From Ailanthus altissimus (lineage: Eukaryota; Streptophyta; Magnoliopsida; Sapindales; Simaroubaceae), in contig OX327696.1 in the NCBI GenBank assembly GCA_946807835.1, forward strand, positions 8,506,501-8,570,500: DNA of 64,000 bases, written 5' to 3'. The notes under the pieces were generated by a model. The model saw nothing but the letters and a program-made list of their open reading frames with translations. It was not told the origin of the DNA and made no database searches. Shown here one piece after another: positions 36,569 to 50,502 of the stretch (its first letter is position 1; every line of letters starts with the position of its first letter). The translations under genes and the position numbers were made by a program.

Positions 36569-39500
36569 CTACAGCAATCCCATCTCTTCCTTGAGAAGCT
36601 TCACTGCTTCGCTGACTCCATCCTGTGAAAGCAAAGTTTGTTAGAATAACGCAGCAATTCAATTTCATGAAGCTTGCTTGTAAAAAAAATAATTTAAAAA
36701 AAAAAGAAAAAAGAAAGCTTGGCATGGCAGATGATCAAATTCCACCTTCCCACAACATCGACAAATGTAATAACATTCACTATCTACGGGCACAATACAT
36801 GCACATAAGAAGCAGACTACTTTTGATTGGATCAACGATTGCTTCAAAGAGATTTATGAAATAAATACAAGTCCAGAACTAAAACAGACAATTCTTTCCA
36901 TTGAACAAAGATAGGAAGAAACTGCATTGAGCATTTCTGAAGTATCATCTAATAAAATATGTTCAAGAAAATATTTACATAAGAATTATAAGATGAGGTT
37001 GCTAAAACATTTTGGATCTCAATAATGGTTAACTACCATCTACTAAATCAAATCATCGACAGTTGGAAGTACCTAAAATGGGTAAGTACTAAATATCTGC
37101 AAAGCACATTAAACCATACTGTCTAGACTTGTTTGAATGAGATGAATCGCTCTGGAGGTATTTGCAATAGAATACTAATCTGGGAATCCAGGTCAGCCAT
37201 CCAAGCCAAGAGAACACTATTCTAGCACATATTATTCAATACAGTACCTATCATAGAGAATTTGATATTGCAAACAATTGGTGATACTTACATTCAGCAA
37301 CAAGCCTTAGTATTAATAAATCAGGGGACAGAAAAATATATTAATTGGTATTACCTCGACACAGATTCTTTCAGAAATCTCTTTTGCACATGCTTTGACA
37401 TTAGGAGATAGTGCATACTGAATGGCTTCTGATAGTGATTCTGCAGCTTCTTTGATGCTCATGTCATCTAAACTATCTGGAACCAAGTGGTTTCTTTTCA
37501 GTGGTTCAGGGGCAACTCCAAGCCAAAACATTCTCTCAGCCCAATAGAACTGATCCAGCATGAATGGACATAGAATCTTCCATCCAATATCAATTAAGAA
37601 AGAGTGAAGTAAATGAGTGATACTTATGAGCGCCAATCAGCAAAAACAAAATAAAGACAGACAAGTGAAAAGAGACTTGAATTCTGAAGAACTAGTATTC
37701 AGTGAGAAAAAAAAAAAAAGAACCTGCCGTTAGAAAAAACAATCAGTTAAGCGTATGGGCAAAGATTATTTGTCCTTTGTTTTAAATAATGTCCACTCTC
37801 ACTACTTCTCAGAGCTTCAACATAACACTAAAACAAGAAAACAAATGAAATAAATAACAAAACTCTAACAAAAGAACCGAGATAAGTAGGCTACATGACT
37901 CTTAACAAGAAATAGATCCTAATCCAACTATAATAATGCCAAAATTAGCCTAGCTCGTCCGACATCAATTATGCTTACATCTCTGTATTTCTTCCAAATT
38001 TCCTCCCCTCTCTCTAAGTTTCTCTCCTTTATTCTTATCTCTATTGGTTCTATCTCAAACTTTTAGATTCACGCATATTGTAGATGCCAATTATCAAATT
38101 ACATGGACTTACTATAGTCATTGAGCTCATCTAAAATTATACACATATATATGCATATATCAACTGCATAGGCGGGAAAGTTCCTATCACCATTAACAAT
38201 GCATGGGCTTCTGAAATTATAAGATCCACAGAGAGTTAATGTAATGTTTTAGGTGCTAACATTGTACAAGTAGAAGAAAAACACAAGGATTTGTTTTAGT
38301 GATATAAAAAACTGAATTACTTGACAAATGAAATTTAGAGCACCTAATAACCCTTCCCTTTTTGCTATTGCCTCTTTCAGCATCAATAACTTTGTTAGGA
38401 ATCAGTGACTAACCTTCTCCACCAAAAGGTTTTTGAAAATTACTTAAAAAGATAATACAAGGTAGAGAAAACAACAAAAGGTATGAAACCAACCTGAGGG
38501 ATTCCAGCATATATAGCTGCAGCAGTGGATCCACTGGTTTTCAATTAAAGACAATTAATGCAAAAATTTAAATTAGCTTTGCTGTATGCTGACATCTAAT
38601 TTATAACAAAAGGAATCACAAAAGAAAATGCTCTCACCTTCCCCCATGATGAATTGCAGCCATGCATCTTAAGAACAGCCAATTGTATGGTATCATACTG
38701 TACATGACAATAGATCAAAGAAGACATGTCAATTCAATTTCCAAGGAAAAAAAATGATTAAGGGACTAAAAAAAAAGATTGAAAAGTCAACCAAAAAGGA
38801 GCCTTTGTCTTATGTACTTTAATGTGCTACACAGTGCCTTCTCCTATTTGTCTCATTCCTATATTGTGGAGTCTAACTATTTTATAGGTTATACTAGTCG
38901 ACAACCCAGTCTGACTAAAATTGCATGCCTTACAATTTGTAAAACATGGGGCCCTTAATGGAAGACAAAAGAATACCATGGGGCCCTTATTTGTTATTTA
39001 CTAAGTGAGCACAGTGTTTCCTAGGTGACACAGGAATCTGATACATAGACATCTACATTTGTAAAACGCCACTTTGTAGGTGCAGAATCTGGGCAATGAG
39101 CTCTGAAAAACATCCAAAATCACAAAGTAATTGTTAATTCACTTCCATGCCCACCAACCACCACAAATTTGCCCAAATCAGCTTTGAATGTCATTAACAC
39201 CAAGTAGGAGTTTATTCATAAGTGCAGCTTGAGGTCATGTTTTCGACAGGTAACATCTTCATAGTAGTCCAAGAGACCAGCCTGTTCACATGTTTTTGTG
39301 TCATTAAATGAAGTGGTAGTAAAGGGTGCGGCTTCATTTTGGTTGCTTTGCATTCGTACAAGTTTTGATCTTCATCATTCTAAGTTTCTAGCATCTAAGT
39401 GGAAAAAGATATGCTCACCGAGAAAAGCAGAAGATCTTGCCATCAAAGAGAGAGACACCAGTTTCAATGATCTGCCTTTGATTTAAAAGTGAAGATTTGC

Positions 39501-42500
39501 CAGTAGCAATAACTTGGATAGCTGCATCTAAAGGTTCATATCCAGCTGTGAAAAGGATAAATCTGTAATTTGTTCTCTGTAGAACAGTTTGAAGGACCTG
39601 AAGAAATGCTTGAGGATTCTTCACAAAACCCATGCTGCAAACAGAAAATAAAAATATTGCTCAATACCAGATGAGTAATACGTCCACGTACACCAACTAA
39701 AAATACAATATCCATCCAACAAAAGCATGACATTTATTAATCAGCTATGCCTAGTGGGATCACATAATGTCGTAAACCACCATATTATCAACTTAGCCGC
39801 TGATATAAACATGGTTTTCTAGTAAAAGAATCAAGTATCTTGAAGAAACCCAAAAGACAAAAAGAAAAAAGGATGCAAATGCACAGGGGAAGTATACAGA
39901 TGTTCTAAAACAGTTACTGCAGAAAATCAGAAGAAAGAAGGAACCTGCCTTGCAACAGAGCTCAATCCTACAAAAATAGGTGGCATTGACTTTGGAGTCT
40001 CTAGAAAAGATTGCAATTCAACATGAGCTGAACACATTTCTGTCTTCGTTTTCAGATGCTTGGAAGACAAAAAAGCTGAAATTTCTCCACACTTCTTACA
40101 TGAGAACTGCCACTCAACAGGGAGAAACCAAAAGCCACAAACACGAACATTTGATGGCCAATAACCTGTTATTGTGCTAATATTAGCAAGGTGGTTAAAT
40201 GGACAGCCAAAACTTTACTTAAATGCAAATTATTCCTTATGGAACAGAATATCTTCTGATTTAAAAAGAGAAGGGCAATTTTAATTAGCTTTGACGAGCA
40301 TGACTTAGTCAATCGTCATTCAGCATTATCTTGGTAGGGATCAAAGCAGCTTGCATCCAAAACTTTTAATTCTTTTTTGAGTGTCATAACTAACTTCTTT
40401 ATTTGCTTTCACAAGACTACCATCAATCATAAATCAAATATATACCACTAAAATATGAGCAGAATCATGATATTCTATGTTCAAGAAAATATAACACAAA
40501 GAAGGAGCCTGATCTATAACTCAAGTGTAAGAATCCCTCAGCTCCAAGAATCTTCTGTAATTGCTTGGCTGCCTATAAATAAACTATCCAATATCAGTGG
40601 CCGTAAAAGTTCTTGAAAAACATATTTAGAATCTGATAGAACATAATTTTTACTTGTGAACAACAAGAAGGTCATGGAAGAGGTGGTAACCCAGGAAAGA
40701 ATTGGAGAAGGTGAATAGGAGAGCTGTTTCAGAAAATTTAACTCTGTGCCCATGTACCATTTCCAGTCAAAGCATGGTTTCCAGAAGTATATAAATAATA
40801 CAACAGAGAATCAACTAATATCAATCACACTTTTAACCCCCTGTTTCACACAATGCCCTAGTTCCAAGAATAGTCTGCAGAAATATGAGACAAATATATT
40901 TTAAATTTCTGTTCCATATTTACAACAAAGGTATTTTAATTCTCAATTATCCTTATTGCCCCACTCTATAACCCCATGCCCCCACAGGGCCCAGCACCAC
41001 CCCCCAAACTGAAACTAAAAATAAATAAATCAACTACAACAATAATAATAACAATAGAAAAGAAATAAACCACAAGAAAATGGGAATTTTAATCATCCAT
41101 TATCATAGACATCATTGAGCCAAATTGATGACATGTACAAATAGATGAGACATGCACATTCACACCACCTCCCTCCTTTTCTGATCCTCTTATTTAAAAT
41201 AGAACAGCAGAAAATTCTAAAACCATATTCTAAAGTTTAAAAATTGGTGCCACTCAATTCTTTTGGTTCTCCTAGTTTTTATTGTTTGTTTTGTTTTAGG
41301 CTACTTATATAACAAGTAAAACGGAAATTTTGGTGTAGCTTTAAAATATAACAGCAGAAATTGAAAACCATATTCTAAAGTGTTCAAATTGATACTACTC
41401 AATTCTTTTGGTTCTCATTTTTATTTTTATTTTTTTTTATCATTTTAGGGTACTTACATAAGAAGATAAACAGAAATGTAGACATACTTTTAAGAGATTC
41501 TGTTGCCTTGGGAACGTAGGTTTATCCTGCTGAGGCTCATGTAAAGCATCTGTGGAGAACCTTACAATGCTTCAGTTCCCTAAAGAGGCTCCAGCATATC
41601 TCTAAAGTGAGACGCTATATCCTCATTAACTTTTGCTTTTCAATTTACGTTGATTAGCACATAATATCTTTCAATTTAACCAATAAGTTAATTTTTAAAG
41701 CTTTTCCCACATCAATTTAACATTAAAATTTTAATGAAACTAAAAATTTATTCAGAATGAGAATCAAATCTTCATTATACCAAATGCCTAGATGTTTTTT
41801 CCACTTTGGCTTCATTATACCAAATGCCTAGATGTTTTTTCCACTTTGGCTTATTATCTAAATCATCTAGAATACCATTTACAATTATGCAACAAGAATG
41901 GGGATACTTAAAGCAGTTTGCATGTTATTTCATTAGAAATCAGTATGTGATAAGATAGCTCTATGCTAAATTTATTCCTTTTCAAGACAGGACTAAGATT
42001 TGTAATATCTTCGAGCTCCCTTTTGGATTGTTATAAATAACATATTAGACAGAAACTGCACAACACTAGCGCAGGTGCTCCAAGATATGATTCACCAAGG
42101 CAGTACTGAACCATGGCAGTTATGCTTCATACAAAGTATACCATAAAAATTCATCCCAAAAAACTGGTCAAACTTAGATGCTCATACAATAACTCAAAGT
42201 TAAGGAAGTTCATGAAACTTATTATTGTCATGCCCTTACACTAGTCACCCCAAGAGTTTTACCATTGCAACAAAAATTTGCACCTGGGAAATATATGCAG
42301 ATTTAATGTCTCTATGAGGGCACGCAAACTTTACTGCTAACTTAGGAATTTTGAATCTGAGAAGTCTGCTATGCAAGCAATTGCCTCAACTCACTCATCC
42401 GCTTTTGCATGTTTAGGACAACCTACAATACAAATAGACTTGGATACAAGCATAACGTTATGTTCCTTTCTTTTCTAGGCCTAACTACATTTTAGTTAGC

Positions 42501-45500
42501 CACTACTTTAAAGATCTCAAAAAATACTTACATACCATCCACCTATTATTGTTATAAACCCAAGAATCTCTTTACAGAGAAAAATTCTCCAACCACAACT
42601 AGAAGTGAAAAAGAAAAGCAGTTGAAAATGTAACTCGGTATATGAAAATGATTCACTTCTAATGGTTGTCCATGCTTTCACCTTCCTTCAAACTTCTGCA
42701 AAAAGATGGGAGGGCATAGAATATTGTATGGTATGAAGCACAAGAAATAAGTATGAATCTTTGAACACAGTAAAACAATAAATATACCAGGGCATTCAAC
42801 AATTTCTTTGCTGAATCCATATCTGTACAAAGATGCAATTGAAAAATAGAAATAGATTAGTGTATGTTTCTCATCTTTTTACTAGAGGACAACATCACTA
42901 AGAAGATAAATGCATCAAGGATATACGTCAAATTCAATTATCAATGAAGGAAACACTCGCTATCAACAAAATTTATTTTCATTCTGTGTAAGCAGACCCT
43001 GGCAAACATCAACCCATCACCAACATATAATATGGTAAATATTTATGAGACTAGAAAACATCTAAAATTAATTTTAAGATTCCTGCACAACTCAAAAGAC
43101 TCCAACAAAACAGTGGTGCAGAGATGCCCATGACTACTCTCAAGAAGTATTTATTTATCGGGTATGTTTCACATTTATAGCAGTTCGGTTTACATTTGCA
43201 TTGGCAACAATAAAAAGGTAACAGGTCACATGCTTTGACATGGAACAAGAAAGGAAGTTGTGACCCAGAGTTAATTGCTAATTTGTAAGTTTTTTGTGGT
43301 CAAGGGGTCAAAAATTTCGAAGTGAACGGCCCATATGATAACTAACAGTCATAAGGCTCAAGGTACACTTGTCTGCTCTATTTCTCTCTCTCAATTCTCT
43401 CCACAATACGTACCCATCTCACAATTCAGATGCCTCATCTCTCTAAACCACAGAAAGGACACTGAGTTTAGAGATTTTTCTATATCCAAAACTTGACCTT
43501 CAAACTCTGTCACTCTGAAACCATAATATCCAAAACTTGACCTTCACACTCCCATTCCAAGAACTTGCATGCACAGAGTCAAGCCTTTTCCGGAAGGTTG
43601 CTCCAGGGTAAACTGACAAGTCCTTGTAACAGAAGTGTAGTCACATGAAAAACACTATTTTAAGGGCCTCAACCGTAGAGCATGAATAGAAATATCAATT
43701 ATGATACTGTATGATACATATATGTATAATGTACATATATATATGTATAGGTTAGGTTCCCTTAACTTAAATTTTTGACTTAAAATGGCCTTAAATTTGC
43801 ATCCATTAATTTCATGCCCAACATTAAAGGCTACTTTTGACTTTAAATCTACTCAATTAGATTGCATAAAACTAATGAAAAAAAAAAAAAGTCAAGTTAG
43901 AGTATAAATATATGTGAATTGCATGAGTTACTCAAAAGAGTAATTATGAATCACTGGGGAGACTAATAAAATCAATACATATTTCAAAATTTTCTTATTA
44001 CAATTTTGTGATACTGTTATCTATACCATACATATAACATACTATAGTCCACTCAGAAAAGCATTATTGTATCCTTCACCATCTATAGGTTAAAATCACA
44101 AACTCATCCATGTTTATACTTACAATACATCCTTATTCAATAATAAGAGTATGCTAAGAGTACTTTTCATTAACATGCTCATGTTCTCAGATGATTTTTA
44201 GAGCTGATATCATACATTTATATAACAAAAGTTAGATACATATAGTATCTGGTATAAATAATAAGTTTGTCTTAACTATAGCACATTTAACCTTCAACAT
44301 AGAAATTGATGTACCAGTAAGAGAGTAGTGTGGAACACTTGAGAAGATCAACTTATACAAAGATGCAGAGTCACAATCTCATAAATCCGTAATATATTAA
44401 AAAATTCATAACTTACAATAGTTTGGGAGATGGTGCCCTGTCATGCCAAGTGGGAAGACCTGTTACTGGGTCCTGTATTTAGTAAAGGGATTTCAAGAGT
44501 GTGGTCCTCGCAATATCAAAACACTTCTGCAGCTCAGGTAGTTTAAACAGTATTTAAAGAATAAATAAGCTGTAGTTGTATTCTCCAATAAATGCATTGA
44601 AGAATGTTTACATCAAAAGCACCAACCGTAAAAGGGCAAGGACTCAGATTCAGTTCCTCACTTCTCCACAATCCCCAATTCTCTGTAAAAAGTGGCCACA
44701 TCCAGTGAATCACATCTTCCCAACAAACCTACATCCATATGATGAGAAGTCAATACACAAATAGAATATCTCTAGCCTATGTCTATATATAGGAATAATG
44801 AACATTCAAACTTATTTTACTTTTCAGCAACACTTAAGGCTCTGATAATTATAAGACTGCAACATTTAACTCCTGAAAAACTATTATATTACCATCATTC
44901 ATAAAAATATACCCAAACCAATCATAAAATACCTTGTTAGTAGGAGCTTCTTTCAGATATTTGTACAAAAGCGGGCGTTCTTTTATGAAACGGTGCTCAA
45001 ATGATGAAGGTGCGCTGCCAGTAAATTGAAAAGTCACCATAAGTTTGTACTAAAAACAGAAATGACAAATACTGAAAATAGAATGCCTTTACAAGGAAAT
45101 CTGTTGATGATATGTTGCCAGAATTTGACAGATTATCAGGAAAAAGGTGAAAAAAAGGAAAATTTTCAATAAACCTTCAAAAGATACAACAAGTAGAACA
45201 GAAGGAGAATAAAACTTGTAACTTTGTTAAGGTTTCGACAACACATAACCATTATCTTGGTTTACCACAAGGGAGTATCAAACCACAAAGGGCAGAAAAA
45301 ATATTGCAATACCTGTAGGGAACAACATAAGGAGCAGCAACTATGCAACGGACACGAAAAAGTTCAGCAAGGCTCCATCCTTCCTGGTTCATGGAAGACA
45401 ATCATTTTAGGTGCTGCATTATTGCATCTAAAATGTGAAATTTCAAATGATCCTCACAAACATAAACAGTTATAATTTTGATTGTTATGAAAGTACGAGG

Positions 45501-46976
45501 CTATTCCTGTTAGTTTTTCTTTAGTAAAACCAAATTATCATATTCTCTTAGTTGTAAAGAACCTAGTTGTTGATGTTGATTGACCCCTACATGGATATTT
45601 AATCTTTAGAGGCACATAATTGCACTCATCATTTAATCTTTTTAATGCTATGCTCTAGTGAATACTTTAATCCGTCTACAGCCTTGTAAGGAAACTTTTA
45701 CATCTTCTTTGCAAGCGATTTATGAGCTTTCATGAAATGAAAATCCCTCTTAACAGGCTGTTCTCTTAGCAAGGCCATGATATAAATCTTGATCACGTTA
45801 ACAAAATATTCAGAAAGTTCATTTTGAGTTATATGGTGACTATGAAATACCAATGCAAAGAAATTTATCGCAATAAAATCAGCCTCCATGCTTGGGCCAT
45901 TTCCAAAGATCCTTTCAACTGCATAATAGCATTCTTTTCTCTGTTCTCTTGTAATTTCCCTTTTCTTCTGCTGAAATGTTAACCACGGGGAGCCTGTTTA
46001 TAAAAAATGGTTATAAGGATTTTGACACAAGTAAAATATCATAGCTTCCATCTTCCAATGAGCAAAATCAACTTTCCGCATACCATAAGCAAAATATAAT
46101 ACATTGAACAAAATATTATATCTATTAAAAAAAAATTAAAATCTTTAACCAAACCCAGACCTGTTTCATCATGATTCTCAGGAGTAGAAAGAACAGGCGG
46201 TGATGAAATTGGAAAAAAAGCAACACATTTTGCAGCCAAGTGAGACCTTAAGTTCTGAAAAAGATTAAAGAAAGATTGTTATAATCCTTTCTAATGAATG
46301 ACACAATTTTTTCTGCAAAAATAAATTTATACACAGATACTAATCCAATACTATGTTGCATATTGTCGATTTACATAGAAAAGTATAATAACATAAATCA
46401 TAAAATATCCAATAATATAAGAGTTAAAGGTTTTTGCCTGTTTCAGAATGATGTTAGTAGAAAGCATTTTCAAACAAAATAGCTTTCTGTAAAAGCATTT
46501 TACTAACTACTAAAATAATTACACTCGAAGTACTTTTGAAATTTGAAGAAAAAAAATGGAAAGCTCTTCCCAAAATACCGATAGCACTTCCAAACTATTC
46601 ATTAGAATTGTAAATCAATCAATCGCTTAAGCAATTTAGATTAATTTAGATCAAAACTTATAAAGTACTCGGACGCAAACCTCGTGAGCGGAGTGAGTTG
46701 TTAAAACGACATGGTATTGTCTCTGATCAGAAGCAAAAGCTGCGGCAATTGCCTGCATTTGACATTTACAATAATGCTAATAAATTTAATTAAATGGTGA
46801 GTTGTTAATTTTATTCGCAAAGCTATTTCCTATAAATATTAACAATTAAACCAAAAGGTTAAAAAAGGGAGAGAGATTTTTACAGCAAGAGGGTAGACAT
46901 CACCCCGAGTGCCGAAGGCCATAAATGCAGCTATCGGTTTGTTCCTCCCCGTCTCCGCCTCTGTCTCTGTCTCCAT
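36569..46976 (-). CDS. UDP-glycosyltransferase, GT28/UGT80-related, 15 exons
   Basis: Resembles the plant family of sterol 3-beta-glucosyltransferase-like proteins, which transfer glucose from UDP-glucose to lipid acceptors; acceptor not determinable here. Exons (minus strand): 46976-46884, 46752-46681, 46254-46161, 45993-45851, 45383-45313, 45014-44933, 44728-44627, 44472-44417, 42822-42788, 40165-39949, 39634-39419, 38697-38638, 38533-38494, 37576-37355, 36622-36569. They join in phase to 518 aa ending G-L-L-stop. The N-terminus has G-T-R-G-D-V-Y-P-L (22-30), the GT28 donor-side glycine loop. The C-terminal donor domain has F-T-A-G-Y, H-H-G-G-S-G-S-T (410-417) and C-P-F-M-L-D-Q-F (430-437). 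The acceptor loop E-G-W-S-L-A-E-L-F is present. All introns are GT-AG except intron 10, which uses GC. Closest remembered relative is the divergent Arabidopsis UGT At5g24750 rather than UGT80A/B themselves. Introns 8 and 9 are long. It appears intact. Confidence 0.9.
37780..38060 (-). repeat. Interspersed repeat in glycosyltransferase intron 13
   Basis: The reverse complement shares gacgagctaggcta and following sequence with kinase intron 13 (27,055 onward). A purine-rich stretch (gagagaggggagg on the minus strand) lies next to it. It is probably an LTR fragment; ends are not established. Confidence 0.4.
41200..41490. repeat. Imperfect ~145-bp tandem duplication in glycosyltransferase intron 9
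   Basis: Two consecutive blocks (about 41,200-41,343 and 41,344-41,490) share aaccatattctaaag, actcaattcttttggttctc and a T-rich run followed by aggnta-type sequence. They are diverged, so the duplication is not recent. Confidence 0.75.
41771..41850. repeat. Exact 40-bp tandem duplication in glycosyltransferase intron 9
   Basis: Copies 41,771-41,810 and 41,811-41,850 are identical, starting ttcattatacc and ending ccactttggc. It is deep inside the intron, away from splice sites. Confidence 0.95.
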
Positions 46977-47039
46977 TTTCAATCAGCATAGAAGCACAGG
47001 CCCGTAGAGAGTACTGAAGAATTGTCGCTAGTCAAGATG

Positions 47040-47678
47040 CGTTGGGAACGATCACAAAATACAACGGAAATAATTCTTTTTATCATTTTTGTGTTATTAA
47101 AAGAGCAATATATCATTAATTAGCACAATAATATTATTACAATTTATAAACTATAATCAAATACAATATACACAAAATTTTTATACAAAAAATTTAATTT
47201 AAAAAAAATTATGAGATCTGATATTAATATTTTCATTATGTAATAATAATGAGATTACAGCTATATCTTTTTTAAAATTACACTAGAGGCTCATCGCAAC
47301 ATTCAGAATATTAATCTTCACTTAACAATAATAAATTTAACAAATTCTTTTCAAATGTATATTTGTTGAATTTTATTATATCAAAGGCTAAATCGAAAAT
47401 CAAATCCGATAAAATTGTAGAGTAAAATGTTGAGAACCCACCTTCAAAATTTAAGCGAAAACGAAACTCAAATCACCGTCCAATCATCAAAGGAAAGTAT
47501 GAAACCCCAAACCCCTTTTTCTTTCCTACAATTCTGCCTCTCTCGTTTCGTTTCTCTACTTTGCAAAATGGGCCAAAATTAGTTACGTAGTGTGCATGGC
47601 AAATTTCATTCAACCTCCATTAATAGTTAATTTTATATAAGTTCATAATTTTTTAAGAATTATAAATTAGTCCCACCA
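47040..47678 (-). repeat. 3' LTR of the copia element, adjacent to the glycosyltransferase start
   Basis: This LTR ends about 64 bp upstream of the glycosyltransferase ATG. Its minus strand carries tatataaaatt (plus about 47,629-47,639), and the 5' LTR has the matching tataaaatt, so the TATA-like box is conserved. U3 would then be short (about 40 bp). Confidence 0.75.
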
Positions 47679-47859
47679 ATAAATCTCCTCCTTCCATGTC
47701 ATATAGAAGGATCTATTAGGCCCGCTTTCCCTTTATAAACTTAAAATTTCTCTTTGTATAATAGTTTAGTCATCATGTCAATCATGTCAGATCTATTCTA
47801 AGTTGTATGTATCTTTTTAAGTTGTAACAGTTTTGATTCTAACACGTCACGTACTCAAT

Positions 47860-49380
47860 GATACCTAATATCAATGTGCTTGGACCTTGAGTGAAATGTT
47901 GGGTTCTTTGTCAAGTGAATGGCGCTTTGACTGTCACAATAAATTATGTAGTTCTCTTACTTCACTCCTAACTCTTGTAGGAACTTCTTCATCCACATGG
48001 TTTCTTTACAAGCTTCAGTAACTGCAATATACTCAGCTTCTGTGGTTAACAAAGCAACACCTTTTTAAGTCTAAATTGTCAAGACACAGTTCTTTCTGCA
48101 AAGGTAATTAGGTATCCTGATGTAGACTTCCTAAAATCTACATCTCCTACTATGTTTGCATCTGTGTACCTATACAATACAAGTTTATCACCACTAAAAT
48201 ACAAAATTGTCTTAAAGGTGCCTCTAAGGTATCTGAAAATCCACTTCACTGTTGTTCAATGATTTTTGCCAGGATTATAGAGAAATTGGCTAATAACACA
48301 AAACAGCATGAGCAATATCTGGCTTTGTATAAACCATAGCATATATTAAACTATCAACAGTTGATGCATAAGGCACTGCACCCATTTCTTCCTTTACTTT
48401 CTCACTTGTAGGACATTGCTTGGAACTAAGCTTGAAGTGACCTGTAAATAGTGAACTAGCTGGTTTTACATTACTCATGTTGAATCTTTCAAGAACCCTT
48501 TCAACGAAGTTTTCTTGAGATAATCATAACTTCCCATTTTTTCTGTCATGGGAGATCTTCATGCCAAAGATTTGCTTAGCCTATTTTAAATCCTTCATAG
48601 CAAATGACTTACTGAATTCTCTCTTCAAGTCTTTAATTTTACAACTATCATGGCCAATAATTAATATATCATCCACATAAAACAAAAGAATAATGAAATC
48701 ATTATCAGTAAACCTATTTATAAAAACACAATGGTCTGATGTAGTCTTATTGAAACTGTGATTTTTTTATGAAAGAATCAAATTTCTTATACCACTGTCT
48801 CGGTGCTTGTTTCAGCTCATACAAGCTTTTTTTCAACTTGCATATTAAATCTTTCTTACCTTTGATTCTGAATCCCTCAGGCTGCTCTATGTAGATTTCC
48901 TCCTCTAAATCACCATGAAGGAAAGCTATCTTTACACAAAGCGACTCAATCTCTAAGTTTAAACTTGTTGCTAAACCAAGGACAACTCAAATAGAAGACA
49001 TCTTTACTACAGGATAAAAAAATTTCTTCAAAATTAATTAATTTCTTCTAACCAAGCTTTTTTACAACCAACCTAGCCTTGTACCTTAGTTGTGAGTTCT
49101 TTTTAGTTTTTAGCCTGTAAACTAATTTATTCTTTAAAGCTCTTTTACCCTTAGGCAGTTTAACTAACTCATAAGTGTGGTTCCCATGCAAAGATTTTAT
49201 CTCATTTTGCATAGCTTTAAACCATTCATTCTTATGTTGGTGAGACATAACTTTCTGAAAGTTTTTAGGTTCTCCCTCGTTTATGAGCATCACATACTCA
49301 TATAGTGAATATATGGAGAAGTAATGATGCTCTCTCATAGATCTTTTCAATTGAGGCTCAACTGGTGGATCATATGGTTC
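47860..49380 (-). pseudogene. Copia reverse transcriptase and RNase H
   Basis: On the minus strand the RT begins near 49,260 (the block ending L-V-K-L-P-K-G-K-R-A-L, then Y-K-A-R-L-V-V-K). A Y-V-D-D-like block is near 48,680, and the region before RNase H reads P-Y-A-S-T-V-D-S-L-I-Y-A-M near 48,390-48,340. The RNase H end carries the E-A-E-Y/A block near 48,040 in degraded form. Frameshifts separate the pieces. Confidence 0.8.
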
Positions 49381-49599
49381 TAGAGGTGCTTGTTTAATCT
49401 GTTCTGCTGGACCATCATCATCAACTCTATCATCAAAATCTTCTTGTGTGTCTCCCCCATAATCATCACGAACTATAGGTGGAGGAACTGATCTGGAAGT
49501 GTCAGGTATAAAATTTCATTAGATTCTTGAGGCTTCTCATCTTTCTCTACCCCATCAACTATTTGATCTTCAAGAAATATAACATCTCCACTTTTGATG

Positions 49600-50480
49600 A
49601 TTTTCTGACTCACTAGATCCTATAATCTGTACCCAAAGTCTTCATGTGCATAACCCAAAAAGATACACTTTCTAGCCTTGTTGTCAAGCTTCGACCTTTC
49701 ATATTTTGGAATACGAACAAATACCCTGCAACCAAACACTCTCAAGTGCTTATATGAAACATCTTTCCCTGTCCAAACTCTTTTAGGTGCATCATCATCC
49801 AAATGAGTTGAAAGAGAAAGGTTAATTAAATCAACTGCAGTCCGCATTACTTCACCCTAAAAGTACTTAGTAACTTTGTATCAGAGAGCATACACCTGAT
49901 TCTTTCTTAAATTGTTATGTTCATTCTCTCTGCCACAACATTTTGCTGAGGAGTTTTTGGCACGGTCTTCTCAAGTCTGATATCATGGGATCTACAATAC
50001 TGCTCAAATAGTCTTCTTACATATTTCAATTGTCTCTCTGTCTATCTCTCAACCTTAACATGAAAATATTTGAAGACATCAAGCACATGGTCTTTAGATT
50101 TCAGAGCAAAAATCCACACTTTTCTAGAATAATCATCAATAAAAGTTACAAAATAAAGTGCACCTTTCTAGTTTGTATAGTACATACATCAATATGTATC
50201 AAATCAAGTAAATTTGCTCTTCTATATGGATAAAAATTATGAAATACAACTCTATGTGCCTTTCCAGCCAAACAATAATCACAATGTTTGAAAGACTTAC
50301 CTACCAAGCTAGGCAGAACATTCTTCTTAGCTAAAACTTGAAGCCCTTTCTTACTTATATGACCAAACTTTTTATTCCATAACTCAACGTCAGATTCTTT
50401 TGCTACTACATTGACATCTGCCTTTATGAGCTTAGCTTCTATAATATAGAGAGTGTTTACCTTCCTTCATTTGGCTATAA
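49600..50480 (-). pseudogene. Copia integrase
   Basis: The zinc-binding and early core part lies at about 50,480-50,180 (minus), with a C-x2-C motif (H-C-D-Y-C) and A-G-K-A-H-R. The late core/C-terminal part is at 49,847-49,620, with L-R-V-F-G-C-R-V-F-V and C-I-F-L-G-Y. Stops interrupt the middle. Confidence 0.8.
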
Positions 50481-50502
50481 TTATAGAACCTTTGGTGAGC
50501 TT

